From the NCBI RefSeq assembly GCF_024124545.1, contig NZ_JAMXSF010000006.1, positions 234,422 to 298,421 of the forward strand: a stretch of 64,000 bases of DNA. The letters are read 5' to 3'. The stretch comes from Pseudoalteromonas sp. XMcav2-N (lineage in GTDB: Bacteria > Pseudomonadota > Gammaproteobacteria > Enterobacterales > Alteromonadaceae). Positions 28,433 through 38,391 of this stretch are shown here, piece after piece (the first letter of the stretch is position 1; every line of letters starts with the position of its first letter). Under the pieces are notes generated by a model. It was given only the letters and a program-made list of their open reading frames with translations. It was not told where the DNA came from and made no database searches. The position numbers and the translations under genes are program-made.

Positions 28433-29140
28433 TCAATCCGTGCTGAAGGGGAGGGCCTGAGTCAGGTTGACCTCCTGCGTTGATACCTCCGCCCGGTAGG
28501 CGTAAATTTCTACCCCTTGTTGCAACGCCTCTTCAATCAGTAAGGCGTACTTGTTATCGATGTGTGCAGCCGGTTTTACACTGTGGATGCCATTGTGCAT
28601 GACGACAAATAGTAAGACTGCGCGCATGCCTTGTTGTCGCATCTGGATGAGCTCGCGCAGATGCTTTTGTCCCCGGGCTGTCTGGGCATCCGGAAAATAA
28701 CCTTGTTCATTGTCCAGCAAAGTGACTGATTTTACTTCAATATAGCAGTCAGGCTTGTTGTCATCCTGGAGTAAGATGTCGATGCGGCTGTTTTCTGTGC
28801 CGTATTTTACTTCACTGCGCAGTGTCTGATACCCCGTTAACTCCGAAACACCGTCACGTTCGATGGCTTCAATGGCCACCTTATTGGCCATTGCCGTATT
28901 GACACAGATCAGTGCACCGTTCTGGTTGGCCGTCAGTTCCAGCGAGTGAGGATATTTACGTTTCGGGTTGTCACTGGTTGAGTAATATGCGCTGAAGCCG
29001 GGATCGGCGCAGCCGGTCATTTTACCTGTGTTTGCACAATGTACGGTGAACTCCCGCTGTGTGTCGTCTTGCAAGTCAACCAAAAAGCGTTTGTAGCGTT
29101 TAAGCAAGGTGGCTTTGGCCAGTGGGGCGTGAAACTTCAT
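28433..29140 (-). CDS. sfsA: DNA/RNA nuclease SfsA family protein
   Basis: 235 residues. It starts [22 protein letters not shown] and carries the SfsA signatures [20 protein letters not shown], and the nuclease-like acidic core DILLQDD...[10 protein letters not shown] (D-ExK). E. coli SfsA was named for sugar-fermentation stimulation and the family has a PD-(D/E)XK-like fold. It lies upstream of dksA on the same strand, as in E. coli, and is divergent from pepB. Confidence 0.93.
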   Translation of the reverse strand: MKFHAPLAKATLLKRYKRFLVDLQDDTQREFTVHCANTGKMTGCADPGFSAYYSTSDNPKRKYPHSLELTANQNGALICVNTAMANKVAIEAIERDGVSELTGYQTLRSEVKYGTENSRIDILLQDDNKPDCYIEVKSVTLLDNEQGYFPDAQTARGQKHLRELIQMRQQGMRAVLLFVVMHNGIHSVKPAAHIDNKYALLIEEALQQGVEIYAYRAEVSTQEVNLTQALPFSTD

Positions 29141-29221
29141 AGATTAATCGCATTCGTTTGGGGCATTTTGCCCGCTAGTGTACACTGCAAGTTACTAATA
29201 AGCGCAAGAGTGAAATCATAT

Positions 29222-30517
29222 ATGGCTGACAAATTTATTGTTCGACTGACGGATCAGGCCCCGGCTGAACATTGGGGTGGCAATGCGACTTTATCGTACG
29301 ATCAGGATGGTGCCCTGGTGCATCTGAGCGAACACGACACACTGAAGACTATTCAAAAAGCGGGCCGCAGTGTGGCTCAGCAAGGGATCCTGGCTGTTGA
29401 ATTACAGGGGGATACCTGGTGCACTGAGTCTCAGTGGGCATTTTATCAGGGCTTTGTAAGCCCGAAACAACTTGATGGTGTGATCTTCTGTGACAACGCA
29501 CAGTCGGACCTGGCTGAGTTGCAGGCGCTGAAAACCGCTGCTATCTGGACCCGTCAGATGATCAATGGCACGGCTGAAGACATCTATCCTGAAAGCCTGG
29601 CGGGTAAAGCGGCTGAATTCATTCAGTCTCTGGCGCCAGAGCATGTGAGCTACCAAATCATTAAGGGCAACGCGCTGCTTGAGCATCAATGGATTGGGAT
29701 CCATGAAGTGGGCCGCGGTAGTGAACGCCCTCCTGTGTTACTGGAACTGGATTTCAACCCGACGGGTGACGAAGACGCACCGGTTGCCGCAGCTCTGGTA
29801 GGTAAAGGGATCACTTTCGACTCGGGCGGTTACTCAATTAAGCCCAGCGAGGGCATGCTGACCATGAAATGTGACATGGGTGGTGCAGCGACAGTGACCG
29901 CGGGTCTGGCCATTGCTATTCAGCGTGGGATCGACAAGCGCATCAAATTGTTCCTGTGTTGTGCTGAAAACTTGATTTCAGGCCATGCGTACAAGCTGGG
30001 TGATATTCTGACTTATAAAAATGGCACCACTGTTGAAATCGTCAACACTGATGCAGAGGGACGTTTGGTTCTGGCTGATGGCCTGATGGCTGCTGGCGAA
30101 ACAGGTGCACCTTTGATCATCGATGCAGCAACACTGACAGGCGCGGCGCTGGTTGCGGTCGGTCAGGAGTACAATGCATTATTTGGCCTGGACAAAGAGC
30201 TGGTCAATGACGTACAGCAGTTTGCTCAGGAAGAGTTTGAGGCGGCCTGGCCGTTACCATTAGAAAAGTGGCATCAGAATAACTGTCCATCGGCATATGC
30301 AGACACGGCCAATAGCCGAGCGCAAAAAGGCGGTGGTTTTGGTGGCGCCTCTAATGCAGCAGGTTTCCTGTCTCGCTTTGTGCCAAACGAAGGGCAGGGC
30401 TGGGTGCACATCGACCTGGCGGCGTCATTCCAGAATAATGCCGGCTCACAGTGGGCATCAGGCGCTACGACATTGGGCATGCGCACGGTTGCACGTACCC
30501 TGCAAGCGAAAGCCTGA
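29222..30517 (+). CDS. pepB: M17 leucyl aminopeptidase, PepB type
   Basis: 431 residues from ATG 29222 (MADKFIVRLTDQ); the frame extends upstream into sfsA but that part is non-coding. The catalytic domain has VGKGITFDSGGYSIKPSEGM, MKCDMGGAATV and NTDAEGRLVLADGL, giving the two-metal site of the M17 family. Length and the HEVGRGSERPPVLLELDFNPTGD region match PepB (about 427 residues) better than PepA (about 500). It trims N-terminal residues from peptides in the cytoplasm. A bidirectional terminator follows. Confidence 0.93.
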   Translation: MADKFIVRLTDQAPAEHWGGNATLSYDQDGALVHLSEHDTLKTIQKAGRSVAQQGILAVELQGDTWCTESQWAFYQGFVSPKQLDGVIFCDNAQSDLAELQALKTAAIWTRQMINGTAEDIYPESLAGKAAEFIQSLAPEHVSYQIIKGNALLEHQWIGIHEVGRGSERPPVLLELDFNPTGDEDAPVAAALVGKGITFDSGGYSIKPSEGMLTMKCDMGGAATVTAGLAIAIQRGIDKRIKLFLCCAENLISGHAYKLGDILTYKNGTTVEIVNTDAEGRLVLADGLMAAGETGAPLIIDAATLTGAALVAVGQEYNALFGLDKELVNDVQQFAQEEFEAAWPLPLEKWHQNNCPSAYADTANSRAQKGGGFGGASNAAGFLSRFVPNEGQGWVHIDLAASFQNNAGSQWASGATTLGMRTVARTLQAKA

Positions 30518-30533
30518 TAATCAGAGTAAGCAA

Positions 30534-30562
30534 TAAAAAAAGCCCCGTGACGGGGCTTTTTT
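30534..30562. terminator. Bidirectional terminator between pepB and the CBS gene
   Basis: AAAAGCCCCGTGACGGGGCTTTT with A and T tracts on both sides; it serves pepB (+) and the converging CBS gene, whose TAA stop lies in the T tract. Confidence 0.93.
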
Positions 30563-30980
30563 ATGACAGCAAGGCGGCGGCCAGGCGGACAAAGTCTGAC
30601 GAGGTTAAAATACCCAGTAGTTTGCCCTTGTCGTCGGTCACCGGCATGCAGCCATGACGATTATCAACAAAAAACCGTACCACTTCTTGCAGGCTCTGTT
30701 GTGGCTGTACACTGGCAAAGTCGGTGGCCATGACTTCTGCAACCTGCTGTTGCTTTTCTTTGCGCTCCAGCGCGTTAGTGCCATAGGTGGCAATGATCCC
30801 CATGACTTTTGCGATCATGATCTTTTGTGTCAGCATACCAACCAGCATGCCATCGTCGTCTATCACAGGGATATGGCGAATGTTCTTCTCGCGCATCAGG
30901 TTGTGCGCATCGTTGAGTGTATTGGTTTTACTGACGGCCAGTGGATCGGGCGTCATTAAATCGGCTACTGTGGTTAACAT
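30561..30980 (-). CDS. Two-CBS-domain protein
   Basis: 139 residues from ATG 30980 with GGAAG upstream (a GTG at 30986 is in frame). It consists solely of a CBS pair: TVADLMTPDPLAVSKTNTLNDAH / IRHIPVIDDDGMLVGMLT and VAEVMATDFASVQPQQSL / GCMPVTDDKGKLLGILTSSDFVRL. CBS pairs bind adenine nucleotides and usually act as sensors for a partner; no partner is fused or adjacent. Likely monocistronic, between pepB and the deacetylase gene. Confidence 0.88.
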   Translation of the reverse strand: MLTTVADLMTPDPLAVSKTNTLNDAHNLMREKNIRHIPVIDDDGMLVGMLTQKIMIAKVMGIIATYGTNALERKEKQQQVAEVMATDFASVQPQQSLQEVVRFFVDNRHGCMPVTDDKGKLLGILTSSDFVRLAAALLS

Positions 30981-31082
30981 AAGCACTTCCTTAAGCGAAC
31001 ATAATATCTTGCTTAAGTCTAGCCGACACTGGGTGTCAGTGAATGGTGCCAGATCAATTTTGTCTGGTTTTTACTCTGAAGT

Positions 31083-31844
31083 TTATTCTGAGGCTTGGGC
31101 TGAGTGTTTGACGGCAGCCAGTTGAATGTACTTGTGTTCAACCAGTTGTGACAGCGGAACCAGTTCAATGCCTTCGGTTGCCAGCTCGCCCAGTACCGTG
31201 GCAAGAAATGCCCGGGTTTGCGGGTAAGGGTGGGCAATGCCGATGGCATAGCCTTGCTGGTGGGCTAATGCCTTGAGCTGATCAAACTGCCTGCGCAATG
31301 CATCCGGATGAGTTTGATTGTCTAAAAACACATGGCGGGCGACATTGGCCACGCCATACAGGTTTGCCACATGCTGGGCCTGACTGAGCTCTGTAGTGCG
31401 GCTATCCAGAAAATACAGGCCACGTTTTTTCAGCAATTCCATGGTCCATTTCATCGGCTCAACGTACTGAGTTAATGCCGAGCCCATATGATTGTTCACC
31501 CCTTTGACCTGAGGCAGGGTAGCCAGGGCATGCCCCAGCGTGGTTTGCAGTTGCCATTTGCGCATATCCAGTGTCAGGGCGCCCGGCCCAAGGGCTTTGT
31601 CTTCCAAAGCCTGCATAGGAATGTGAAGCAACAGTTCACGGCGTTTGTGGCTGGCCTGGTAAGCAAAGCGTTGTGAAAATGGGGTATGCGGTAAAATGGC
31701 GTAACTCAGTTGGCCGGGCAAATCCAGCAGTTCTAAATCACGTTCGTGGTATCCAATGTCATCAATGACGATGGCAACCTGGTTGCCATAGCTTGGTGCC
31801 GCACAGAGAAAAAGCACCACAAAGCCTAATATAAGTAAGCGCAC
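31083..31844 (-). CDS. Divergent polysaccharide deacetylase family protein (YibQ-like)
   Basis: 253 residues from a GTG start. A signal peptide of about 20 residues is followed by VAIVIDDIGYHERDLELL, a feature of the divergent polysaccharide deacetylase (DUF610/YibQ) family; LLLHIPMQALE and the NHMGSALTQ segment are also family-typical. The fold is a NodB-like barrel predicted to act in the periplasm; activity is unproven. It is last in the gpmI-envC-ctpA-like-yibQ run, and linkage to envC suggests a role with peptidoglycan or septal cell wall. Confidence 0.87.
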   Translation of the reverse strand: MRLLILGFVVLFLCAAPSYGNQVAIVIDDIGYHERDLELLDLPGQLSYAILPHTPFSQRFAYQASHKRRELLLHIPMQALEDKALGPGALTLDMRKWQLQTTLGHALATLPQVKGVNNHMGSALTQYVEPMKWTMELLKKRGLYFLDSRTTELSQAQHVANLYGVANVARHVFLDNQTHPDALRRQFDQLKALAHQQGYAIGIAHPYPQTRAFLATVLGELATEGIELVPLSQLVEHKYIQLAAVKHSAQASE

Positions 31845-31853
31845 TATCCTGAA

Positions 31854-33074
31854 TTATTGTTGTAAATTATGGTTTTGTAATAGTTGTTCCGCTTCTTGCC
31901 AATGTTTATCAAGGTTGGCAATAAAGGTCTGTCTGACCTTTTTTTCACCAGCCATTATAGCGTCTTTGTCGAGTTCTAAAAGTACTTGTTTGCTAAAAAC
32001 CACATCGGGTTGGATCCCGGTGCCTTCGATAGATTGGCCCGAGGGAGTAAAATAGCGTGCTGTCGTCAGTTTCAGTGCTGTGGTGCCGTTACCGATGGGA
32101 ATGAGCGACTGTACAGAGCCTTTGCCATAAGAGCGGTTACCCAGTATGAGTGCCCGACTGTTGTCTTGCAGTGCTCCGGCGAGTATCTCAGCCGCCGATG
32201 CCGACTGCTCATTGATAAGCACCAACATGGGCGCGCCGTTGAGTATATCGCCCTGAGCTGCAAAAAAGCGTTGGTTTGCATCGTAAAAACGACCCCGGGT
32301 ACTGACAATAGTGCCGCTTTGTAAAAACAGATCTGAAATGGCGACGGCGCTGTTCAGTGTACCGCCCGGGTTGTCTCTTAAATCGACAATGAGCCCTTTG
32401 AGCGGCTCACCCAGGTGGCTATTAAGCATACTGATGTGCCGGGCAAAATCATGATAACTGTGATTGTTAAAGCTACTTAGCAGTATGTAGCCAATGCCGC
32501 CGGACAACAGCTGGCTGGACACGCTGTGAAGCGTGATCTCTTGTCGTCTAAGGGCCAGTGTGACTTCTGCATTGGCGCGCTTTACGGTGAGCTGAATCGT
32601 CGAGAACTGTGCTTCACGCAGTAATTTTGAAACTTCAGCAATAGATTTTCTTTTCACGTCATGAGTGTTGATGGCCAGAAGTTTATCACCCCCCTCAATA
32701 CCTGCAGCTTCCGCGGGTGAGCCAGGCAGAGTATCCACAATCACGACGCCGTCTTCGACTTCTTCAACTTCGATCCCAAGTCCGGTGTAGCGACCATTGG
32801 CTGCGCTGAATAAGGCTTCAAGTTCATGTTCATCAAGGTACTTTGAATAGTCATCTAACTGGGTGAGTAGCTCGCCAAAGTTGTCTTTTTTAACATGGCT
32901 GAGCGGCAAGTCTTCAACATAGTAGGTATGAATATGATACAGGATCTCATCAATTTGCTCGCTCGAAAGCTGTCTGGCATTAAGTGGCAGGCACAATAAG
33001 CTGAGCATCAGGCCAAGTGCCAGCAGCCATTGCCATACGAAGTTTTTATTTGGTTGAACACATGGAGTCATCAT
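31854..33074 (-). CDS. S41 family C-terminal processing protease (CtpA-like)
   Basis: 406 residues from ATG 33074 (or 33071); AGGAG lies just upstream, while ATG 33101 gives an extra nine residues. A signal sequence/anchor (about 12-34) precedes a helical region, a PDZ domain (GLGIEVEEVEDGVVIV...GGDKLLAIN) and the S41 core with VDLRDNPGG, the catalytic Ser in YGKGSVQ and the Lys in ALKLTTARYFTPSG. CtpA-type proteases cleave periplasmic substrates, often cell-wall hydrolases. It lies between envC and yibQ; E. coli has envC next to yibQ without it. Confidence 0.9.
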   Translation of the reverse strand: MMTPCVQPNKNFVWQWLLALGLMLSLLCLPLNARQLSSEQIDEILYHIHTYYVEDLPLSHVKKDNFGELLTQLDDYSKYLDEHELEALFSAANGRYTGLGIEVEEVEDGVVIVDTLPGSPAEAAGIEGGDKLLAINTHDVKRKSIAEVSKLLREAQFSTIQLTVKRANAEVTLALRRQEITLHSVSSQLLSGGIGYILLSSFNNHSYHDFARHISMLNSHLGEPLKGLIVDLRDNPGGTLNSAVAISDLFLQSGTIVSTRGRFYDANQRFFAAQGDILNGAPMLVLINEQSASAAEILAGALQDNSRALILGNRSYGKGSVQSLIPIGNGTTALKLTTARYFTPSGQSIEGTGIQPDVVFSKQVLLELDKDAIMAGEKKVRQTFIANLDKHWQEAEQLLQNHNLQQ

Positions 33075-33112
33075 ATGCTGCTCCTCACTGGGGGGCAGCA
33101 TCGGTTAGTCAG

Positions 33113-34252
33113 TTAACTGGATCTGCACCATTTTACTGGATCAACAGCGCTTCCCTTATGCCGTATTTCGAAGTATAGACCAGGATCGGTTTGTCCGCCG
33201 CTTTGCCCTACCAGGGCAATGGGCTCGCCTGGCATGACCTGATCGCCAACGTCTTTGAGCAGGGTTTGGGCATGGCCATACAGGCTCATAAAGCCTTCCC
33301 CGTGATCTAATACGATGACCCAGCCGAAACCGTTCAACCAATCTGCATAGACCACCTGACCCGGTGCCACGCTATTAACGGGATCGCCATTGCTGCCGCG
33401 GATCACGACGCCTTTCCAGTTCATGCCGACATGTTTGCGCTGGCCAAAGCGATGCTTCAGGCGGCCATCAAGCGGCCAGGCCAGTTTGCCTTTTAAGCGC
33501 TGTAACCCTTGCAGCTGCGCGACATAGTGTTCAGGGCTGGCTGCCTGCTCGGAGGCCAAGGCTTCCAGGGTTGTGATCAGGGTCTGCTCGTTCTCTTCAA
33601 GGTAGGCAATCGCAGCCTTTGCCTGATTGAGCTTGTCGTTGAGTTTCGACAGATGGGTTCTGCGGGCATTTTGTGCCAACAACAGCTCGTCCTGACGGGT
33701 TTTTTGCTGGCCTTGTAAAGCGTGCAGTTGCTTCTTTTTGCGCGCCAGTTGCGCGCTGTTTTGGGCCAGTTTCTCAAAAACTGACTTAAGCGCTTCGAGC
33801 TGAGCAATGCGGGCCTGATTAAAGTAGTCGTAGTAACTAATGGTGCGCTCCAGAGCTGCAGCATGCTGTTGGTTCAGGAGCATTTTGGAATAATCGTGAC
33901 TGCCTGTCACATACGCGCTTTTGAGCTGTGCAGCCAGTAATCGCTGGAGGCGCTTTTTTTGCTGCTTGAGCTGCTCAGCTTCGCGTTGCAGTGTGTACTG
34001 CTGCTGCTTGTTTTCGCTGATCCCTTGCTCTGTCAATGCCAGTGCTTTGGCACTTTTGGCGATTTCCAGTTCAAAAGACTGCAGGGTGCTCTGCAGGGCA
34101 CGAAAGCTGGCTTGTTGTTGCTGATACGCGACCTGACTCTTTTTGAGCTCGGCCTGCACCGCAGCCAGGTCGGCTTTGGTGCGGGTTTCGTTCGCCTGCC
34201 CGGTCAGGGGCAGGAGCAAACAGACCGAAAGTACAGCAAGCGTACGGCGCAT
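33113..34252 (-). CDS. envC: Murein hydrolase activator EnvC
   Basis: 379 residues: signal peptide, a long Gln/Lys/Ala-rich coiled coil (about 25-245), and a C-terminal LytM/M23 domain. The zinc motif is degenerate (HVGMN in place of HxGxD), while LYGHAQ keeps only part of the HxH motif, as in EnvC proteins that activate AmiA/AmiB rather than cut peptidoglycan themselves. It starts four bases before gpmI ends... that is, directly downstream of gpmI, with the same order as E. coli gpmM-envC-yibQ. Confidence 0.93.
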   Translation of the reverse strand: MRRTLAVLSVCLLLPLTGQANETRTKADLAAVQAELKKSQVAYQQQQASFRALQSTLQSFELEIAKSAKALALTEQGISENKQQQYTLQREAEQLKQQKKRLQRLLAAQLKSAYVTGSHDYSKMLLNQQHAAALERTISYYDYFNQARIAQLEALKSVFEKLAQNSAQLARKKKQLHALQGQQKTRQDELLLAQNARRTHLSKLNDKLNQAKAAIAYLEENEQTLITTLEALASEQAASPEHYVAQLQGLQRLKGKLAWPLDGRLKHRFGQRKHVGMNWKGVVIRGSNGDPVNSVAPGQVVYADWLNGFGWVIVLDHGEGFMSLYGHAQTLLKDVGDQVMPGEPIALVGQSGGQTDPGLYFEIRHKGSAVDPVKWCRSS

Positions 34253-34255
34253 AGT

Positions 34256-35800
34256 TTACTTCAGCCGCATGACAGGTGAACCAGTCATTTCCTCAGGCTG
34301 AGGCATGCCCAACAGGTGCAACATGGTCGGTGCCACATCGCTCAGTGTTTTGCCTGCCTGTGGTTCTGCATCCCGGCCAATGTAAATAAATGGTACCGGC
34401 TCACTGGTGTGTGCTGTGTGGGCCTGGCCGGTTTTGCTGTTCACCATTTGCTCTGCGTTACCGTGGTCAGCCGTAATGAGCGCCTCACCGCCAGTTTCTT
34501 CAAGTGCTGCAACAACGCGGCCGATACAGGTATCAACGGCTTCACAGGCTTTCACGGCGGCTTCAAAGACACCTGAGTGACCTACCATGTCACCATTTGG
34601 ATAGTTACAGATGATCACATCGTGCTCACCACTGTGAATGGCTTCGACTAGCTTATCGGTCAGCAGGGCGGAGTTCATTTCAGGTTGCAGGTCGTACGTG
34701 GCTACCTGAGGCGATGGGATCAGTTCGCGTTTTTCGCCGTCGAACAGTTCTTCACGACCACCGCTGAAGAAGAAGGTGACGTGGGCGTACTTCTCGGTCT
34801 CGGAAATACGCAGTTGCGTTTTGTTGTGTTTTGCCAGCCATTCGCCCAGTACATTGGTGAGTTTTTCCGGGGCAAAGGCGACGGGCGCGTTAATATCGGC
34901 CGCGTATTCCGTCATCATCACAAAGCCGCTCAGTGCAGGGACTTTTTTCTTCTCGAAGCCAGCGAAATCCGCATCCACAAAGGCACGGGTCATCTGACGG
35001 GCACGGTCAGCACGGAAGTTGAGGAAAATCAGCGTATCGCCATCGTTAATGGTCGCTGCTTCTTGTCCTTCTGCGGCAATGATGGTTGCCTTGACAAACT
35101 CATCGTTTTCGTCGCGCTCATACGCCGCGTTCAGGGCACTGACCCCATCAGCATTACGATATTCAGCTTCGCCACACACCATCAGATTGTAAGCGGCTTC
35201 AACACGCTCCCAGCGGTTATCACGGTCCATAGCATAATAACGACCTACGATTGACGCCAGACGGCCACACTTGAGTTCTGCAAACTGTGCTTCAATACGT
35301 TCAATCGAAGCCTGAGCGCTGCGTGGTGGCGTATCACGACCGTCCAGGAAGGCGTGGAAGTAAACCGCTTTGGCACCGCGCTTGGCGGCAAGTTCGATGG
35401 CTGCAACAATATGGTCTTCATGGCTGTGTACGCCACCCGGGCTCAACAGTCCCATCAGGTGGACGGCTTTACCGGCGGCAACCGCCTTGTCTATGTTCTC
35501 AACCAGTGCCGGGTTGTGCTCAAACTCACCATCATTGATGGCTTTGGTAATGCGCGTAAAGTCTTGATAAACAATGCGGCCGGCGCCCAGGTTGACATGG
35601 CCGACTTCAGAGTTACCCATCTGCCCATCCGGTAGTCCCACATCCAGACCTGAACCCGAGATCAGCGTACGTGGACGCGTTTGCCATAGTTCATCCAAAA
35701 CGGGGGTGTTAGCCGCCAGAATTGCATTGCTCTCGGCGTCTTCGCGATATCCCCAACCATCGAGGATCATTAATACCAGAGGTTTTTTCTTTGCAGTCAT
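34256..35800 (-). CDS. gpmI: Cofactor-independent (2,3-BPG-independent) phosphoglycerate mutase
   Basis: 514 residues from ATG 35800 with CAGGAG upstream; the frame open to 35821 adds seven residues. [12 protein letters not shown] and the catalytic serine in [17 protein letters not shown], plus the alkaline-phosphatase-like metal residues in [11 protein letters not shown] and the [13 protein letters not shown] region, define the manganese-dependent class. It interconverts 3- and 2-phosphoglycerate. First gene of a four-gene minus-strand run. Confidence 0.97.
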   Translation of the reverse strand: MTAKKKPLVLMILDGWGYREDAESNAILAANTPVLDELWQTRPRTLISGSGLDVGLPDGQMGNSEVGHVNLGAGRIVYQDFTRITKAINDGEFEHNPALVENIDKAVAAGKAVHLMGLLSPGGVHSHEDHIVAAIELAAKRGAKAVYFHAFLDGRDTPPRSAQASIERIEAQFAELKCGRLASIVGRYYAMDRDNRWERVEAAYNLMVCGEAEYRNADGVSALNAAYERDENDEFVKATIIAAEGQEAATINDGDTLIFLNFRADRARQMTRAFVDADFAGFEKKKVPALSGFVMMTEYAADINAPVAFAPEKLTNVLGEWLAKHNKTQLRISETEKYAHVTFFFSGGREELFDGEKRELIPSPQVATYDLQPEMNSALLTDKLVEAIHSGEHDVIICNYPNGDMVGHSGVFEAAVKACEAVDTCIGRVVAALEETGGEALITADHGNAEQMVNSKTGQAHTAHTSEPVPFIYIGRDAEPQAGKTLSDVAPTMLHLLGMPQPEEMTGSPVMRLK

Positions 35801-36063
35801 TTGGGCTCCTGAAATGTGCACGAAATCTGGCCATAGGATACCTTGTTTTATATGAATATTCAGCCCTCTGGGCGTGATTTATCCTCAACCACTTTAAATT
35901 TCATATAAGTTACAAACCCGAATTGAACCCTGTCACTAAGCGCTGCAAGCGGTTAGCCAGCGATTGCTCGCAAAGTCAGGCATTATGTCACAGATGTTTG
36001 TACCAGCGCCCGTAAGAAAGTATACTCGCGAGCAATTTCATTTTCCTGGTTGGTAAAAACAAT

Positions 36064-36495
36064 ATGGAACAATACATCGAATTTTTAGGTAGAAACCCCA
36101 TTCTCAGCATTATCTGGCTGGTTTTGGCGGCTATGTTGGTCTCAAGCTGGTTGAAAGGCATGTTTTCCAAGATCCGTCAGATCAATCCGCAGCAGCTTAC
36201 TATTTTAGTAAACCGTCAGGATGGCCAGGTGTTTGATATGCGTGCGGCGAAAGAGTTCAATGGTTCACGTATCGCTGGTAGCGAGCATATGAATGTGGAA
36301 AAAGCCAAACAAAATGATTTCGCAGGACTTGAAAAGTTCAAAACTAAGCCCATTATACTGGTGTGTAACACTGGCATGACCGCATCTGGCATTGCCAGCA
36401 ATATGTACAAAGCTGGCTTTGAGCAAGTGTACGTGTTGTCGGGTGGATTTGGTGCCTGGCAAACTGCTGGCCTGCCAACAGCCTCGGGTAAATAG
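36064..36495 (+). CDS. Rhodanese-domain membrane protein (YibN-like)
   Basis: 143 residues. One N-terminal membrane helix (about 13-32) anchors a cytoplasmic rhodanese domain with the active-site loop CNTGMTASG (cysteine present) and VLSGGFGAWQTAGLP near the end. It is likely a sulfurtransferase or persulfide carrier at the membrane. The order yibN-grxC-secB-gpsA matches E. coli; it is divergent from gpmI. Confidence 0.92.
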   Translation: MEQYIEFLGRNPILSIIWLVLAAMLVSSWLKGMFSKIRQINPQQLTILVNRQDGQVFDMRAAKEFNGSRIAGSEHMNVEKAKQNDFAGLEKFKTKPIILVCNTGMTASGIASNMYKAGFEQVYVLSGGFGAWQTAGLPTASGK

Positions 36496-36503
36496 GAGTA
36501 AAT

Positions 36504-36758
36504 ATGAGCCAAGTTGTTATTTATACAAAGGATTACTGTCCTTACTGTCATCGCGCAAAAGCGTTGCTGGACAGCAAAGGTGTCACATATACCGAGTACG
36601 ATATCGGCGCGCAACCCGAGCTGCGTGAAGAGATGATCAGCAAAGCAAATGGTGGTCACACGGTGCCACAGATCTTCATTAAAGAGCAGCACATTGGCGG
36701 TTGCGATGACATGATGGCGCTTGAATCACAAGGTAAGCTGGACGCCTTACTGAGTTAA
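36504..36758 (+). CDS. grxC: Glutaredoxin 3
   Basis: 84 residues, typical for GrxC. The active site CPYC (in DYCPYCHRAKALL), the cis-proline segment TVPQIFI and the GG loop IGGCDDMMALE are all present. It reduces protein disulfides with glutathione. A TAGGAGTAAAT site precedes the ATG, eight bases after the rhodanese gene. Confidence 0.97.
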   Translation: MSQVVIYTKDYCPYCHRAKALLDSKGVTYTEYDIGAQPELREEMISKANGGHTVPQIFIKEQHIGGCDDMMALESQGKLDALLS

Positions 36759-36831
36759 AATTTATTGCACCCAGGTTACGGGCCCGAGGTGCTACCCCAC
36801 TTAAAATAAAGACGAATAATTAGGAAGAACA

Positions 36832-37314
36832 ATGACAGAGCAAAACAACGCAGCTGCTGCAGAAGAACAACAAGGTCCACAATTTAACATTCAGCGTATC
36901 TACACCAAAGATGTGTCGTTCGAAACGCCAAACTCTCCGGCTATTTTCCAAAAAGAGTGGACACCTGAAGTAAAGCTGGACATGGACACGCGTTCTGCCA
37001 AGCTGGACGAAGGTGTATATGAAGTTGTTCTGGCACTGACTGTCACTGCGTCATTGGGCGAAGAAACTGCATTCCTGTGTGAAATCCAACAGGCTGGTAT
37101 TTTCTCTATTGGTGAGCTGGAAGAGCTGCAAATGGCACATATGTTAGGCGCGTTCTGCCCGAACATTCTGTTCCCTTACGCGCGTGAAGCGGTTGCAAGC
37201 CTGGTTAACCGTGGTACCTTCCCACAACTAAACCTGGCGCCAGTAAATTTTGACGCGCTATTTGCTCAGTACATGCAGCAACGTGCCGCGCAAGAGCAAC
37301 CTGCTGACGCATAA
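36832..37314 (+). CDS. secB: Protein-export chaperone SecB
   Basis: 160 residues. [26 protein letters not shown] and the acidic SecA-binding face, together with [17 protein letters not shown], are conserved. The tetrameric chaperone keeps precursor proteins unfolded and passes them to SecA. The TAA stop is directly followed by the ATG of gpsA. Confidence 0.97.
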   Translation: MTEQNNAAAAEEQQGPQFNIQRIYTKDVSFETPNSPAIFQKEWTPEVKLDMDTRSAKLDEGVYEVVLALTVTASLGEETAFLCEIQQAGIFSIGELEELQMAHMLGAFCPNILFPYAREAVASLVNRGTFPQLNLAPVNFDALFAQYMQQRAAQEQPADA

Positions 37315-38325
37315 ATGATGAATACAGCACAATCAGCTGTGACCGTATTAGGGGCGGGGTCGTATGGCACCGCCCTTGCTATTTGTTTTGCCCGCAACGG
37401 TCACCAGGTTACTCTTTGGGGACGTGACAGCACTGCCATTGCGCAGTTAGCCAGCTCGCGTCAGAATGCCCGTTATTTACCGGATATTGACTTTCCCGCG
37501 TCACTGCAACTGGAAGCCGACCTGACTCAAGCCGTTCAGGCCAGTCAATTGGTTTTGGTGGTGGTACCCAGCCACGCGTTTGCGCAAACGCTGGAAGCGA
37601 TTAAGCCACATTTGTTGCCGGGTGCGAAAGTGGCCTGGGCAACGAAAGGATTGGAGCCGGATACCGGCCGATTATTGCAGGATGTGGCATTGGATGTACT
37701 CGGTGAGCAGGTTCCGCTGGCCGTGTTGTCCGGGCCAACTTTTGCAAAAGAAATGGCTGCCGGGTTACCGACTGCCATTTCAGTGTCGTCGCGTTGCGAA
37801 GCGTTCCGCGGTGAACTGGCTAAGTTGCTGCATTGTGGTCGCTCGTTCCGGGTGTACAGTAATGATGACTTTATCGGTATTCAGCTTGGTGGCGCGGTGA
37901 AGAACGTGATTGCCATTGGCGCAGGTATGTCTGATGGTTTTGGCTTTGGTGCCAATGCCAGAACTGCCTTGATCACCCGCGGGTTAGCAGAGCTATGCCG
38001 ACTCGGGTTGTCGCTTGGTGCACGCTCGGAAACCTTTATGGGGATGGCCGGGCTGGGCGATTTGATCCTGACCTGTACGGACAACCAATCGCGAAACCGA
38101 CGTTTTGGTCTGGCATTGGGTCAGGGGAAAAACGTCGAAGAGGCGATGCAGAGCATTGGTCAGGTGGTGGAAGGGTACCGCAACACCAAAGAAGTTTACC
38201 TGCTGGCAAAGCGCACAGGTATCGAAATGCCGATCACGGAGCAGATCTATCAGGTGCTGTATCAACAAAAAGACGTCAAAGAAGCAGCTATGGCTCTGCT
38301 TGGCAGAGAGCAGAAGTCGGAGTAA
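37315..38325 (+). CDS. gpsA: NAD(P)-dependent glycerol-3-phosphate dehydrogenase
   Basis: 336 residues. [12 protein letters not shown] is the dinucleotide-binding loop; [13 protein letters not shown] holds the catalytic lysine and [13 protein letters not shown] the substrate loop. It makes sn-glycerol 3-phosphate for phospholipid synthesis. Two ATGs in a row are possible starts, immediately after secB, so translation is coupled. In E. coli cysE follows; here two other genes and 4.4 kb intervene. Confidence 0.97.
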   Translation: MMNTAQSAVTVLGAGSYGTALAICFARNGHQVTLWGRDSTAIAQLASSRQNARYLPDIDFPASLQLEADLTQAVQASQLVLVVVPSHAFAQTLEAIKPHLLPGAKVAWATKGLEPDTGRLLQDVALDVLGEQVPLAVLSGPTFAKEMAAGLPTAISVSSRCEAFRGELAKLLHCGRSFRVYSNDDFIGIQLGGAVKNVIAIGAGMSDGFGFGANARTALITRGLAELCRLGLSLGARSETFMGMAGLGDLILTCTDNQSRNRRFGLALGQGKNVEEAMQSIGQVVEGYRNTKEVYLLAKRTGIEMPITEQIYQVLYQQKDVKEAAMALLGREQKSE

Positions 38326-38341
38326 TCAGGCTTCTGATAAT

Positions 38342-38374
38342 AAAAAAACCGAGCACACAGGCTCGGTTTTTTTT
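38342..38374. terminator. Terminator between gpsA and the MetF-like gene
   Basis: AAAACCGAGC/GCTCGGTTTT 10-bp stem, 6-base loop, with an eight-T run on the right and A run on the left, so it can act for both converging genes. Confidence 0.93.
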
Positions 38375-38391
38375 ATGTCTTTGTGAATCGC

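Noticed and set aside
29039..29221. N-terminal extension of pepB into sfsA
   Set aside because: Family members start at MADKF-like sequence; the extension is antisense to sfsA.
34685..35254. 189-codon plus-strand frame opposite gpmI
   Set aside because: Antisense shadow of a well-conserved gene; no start signals.
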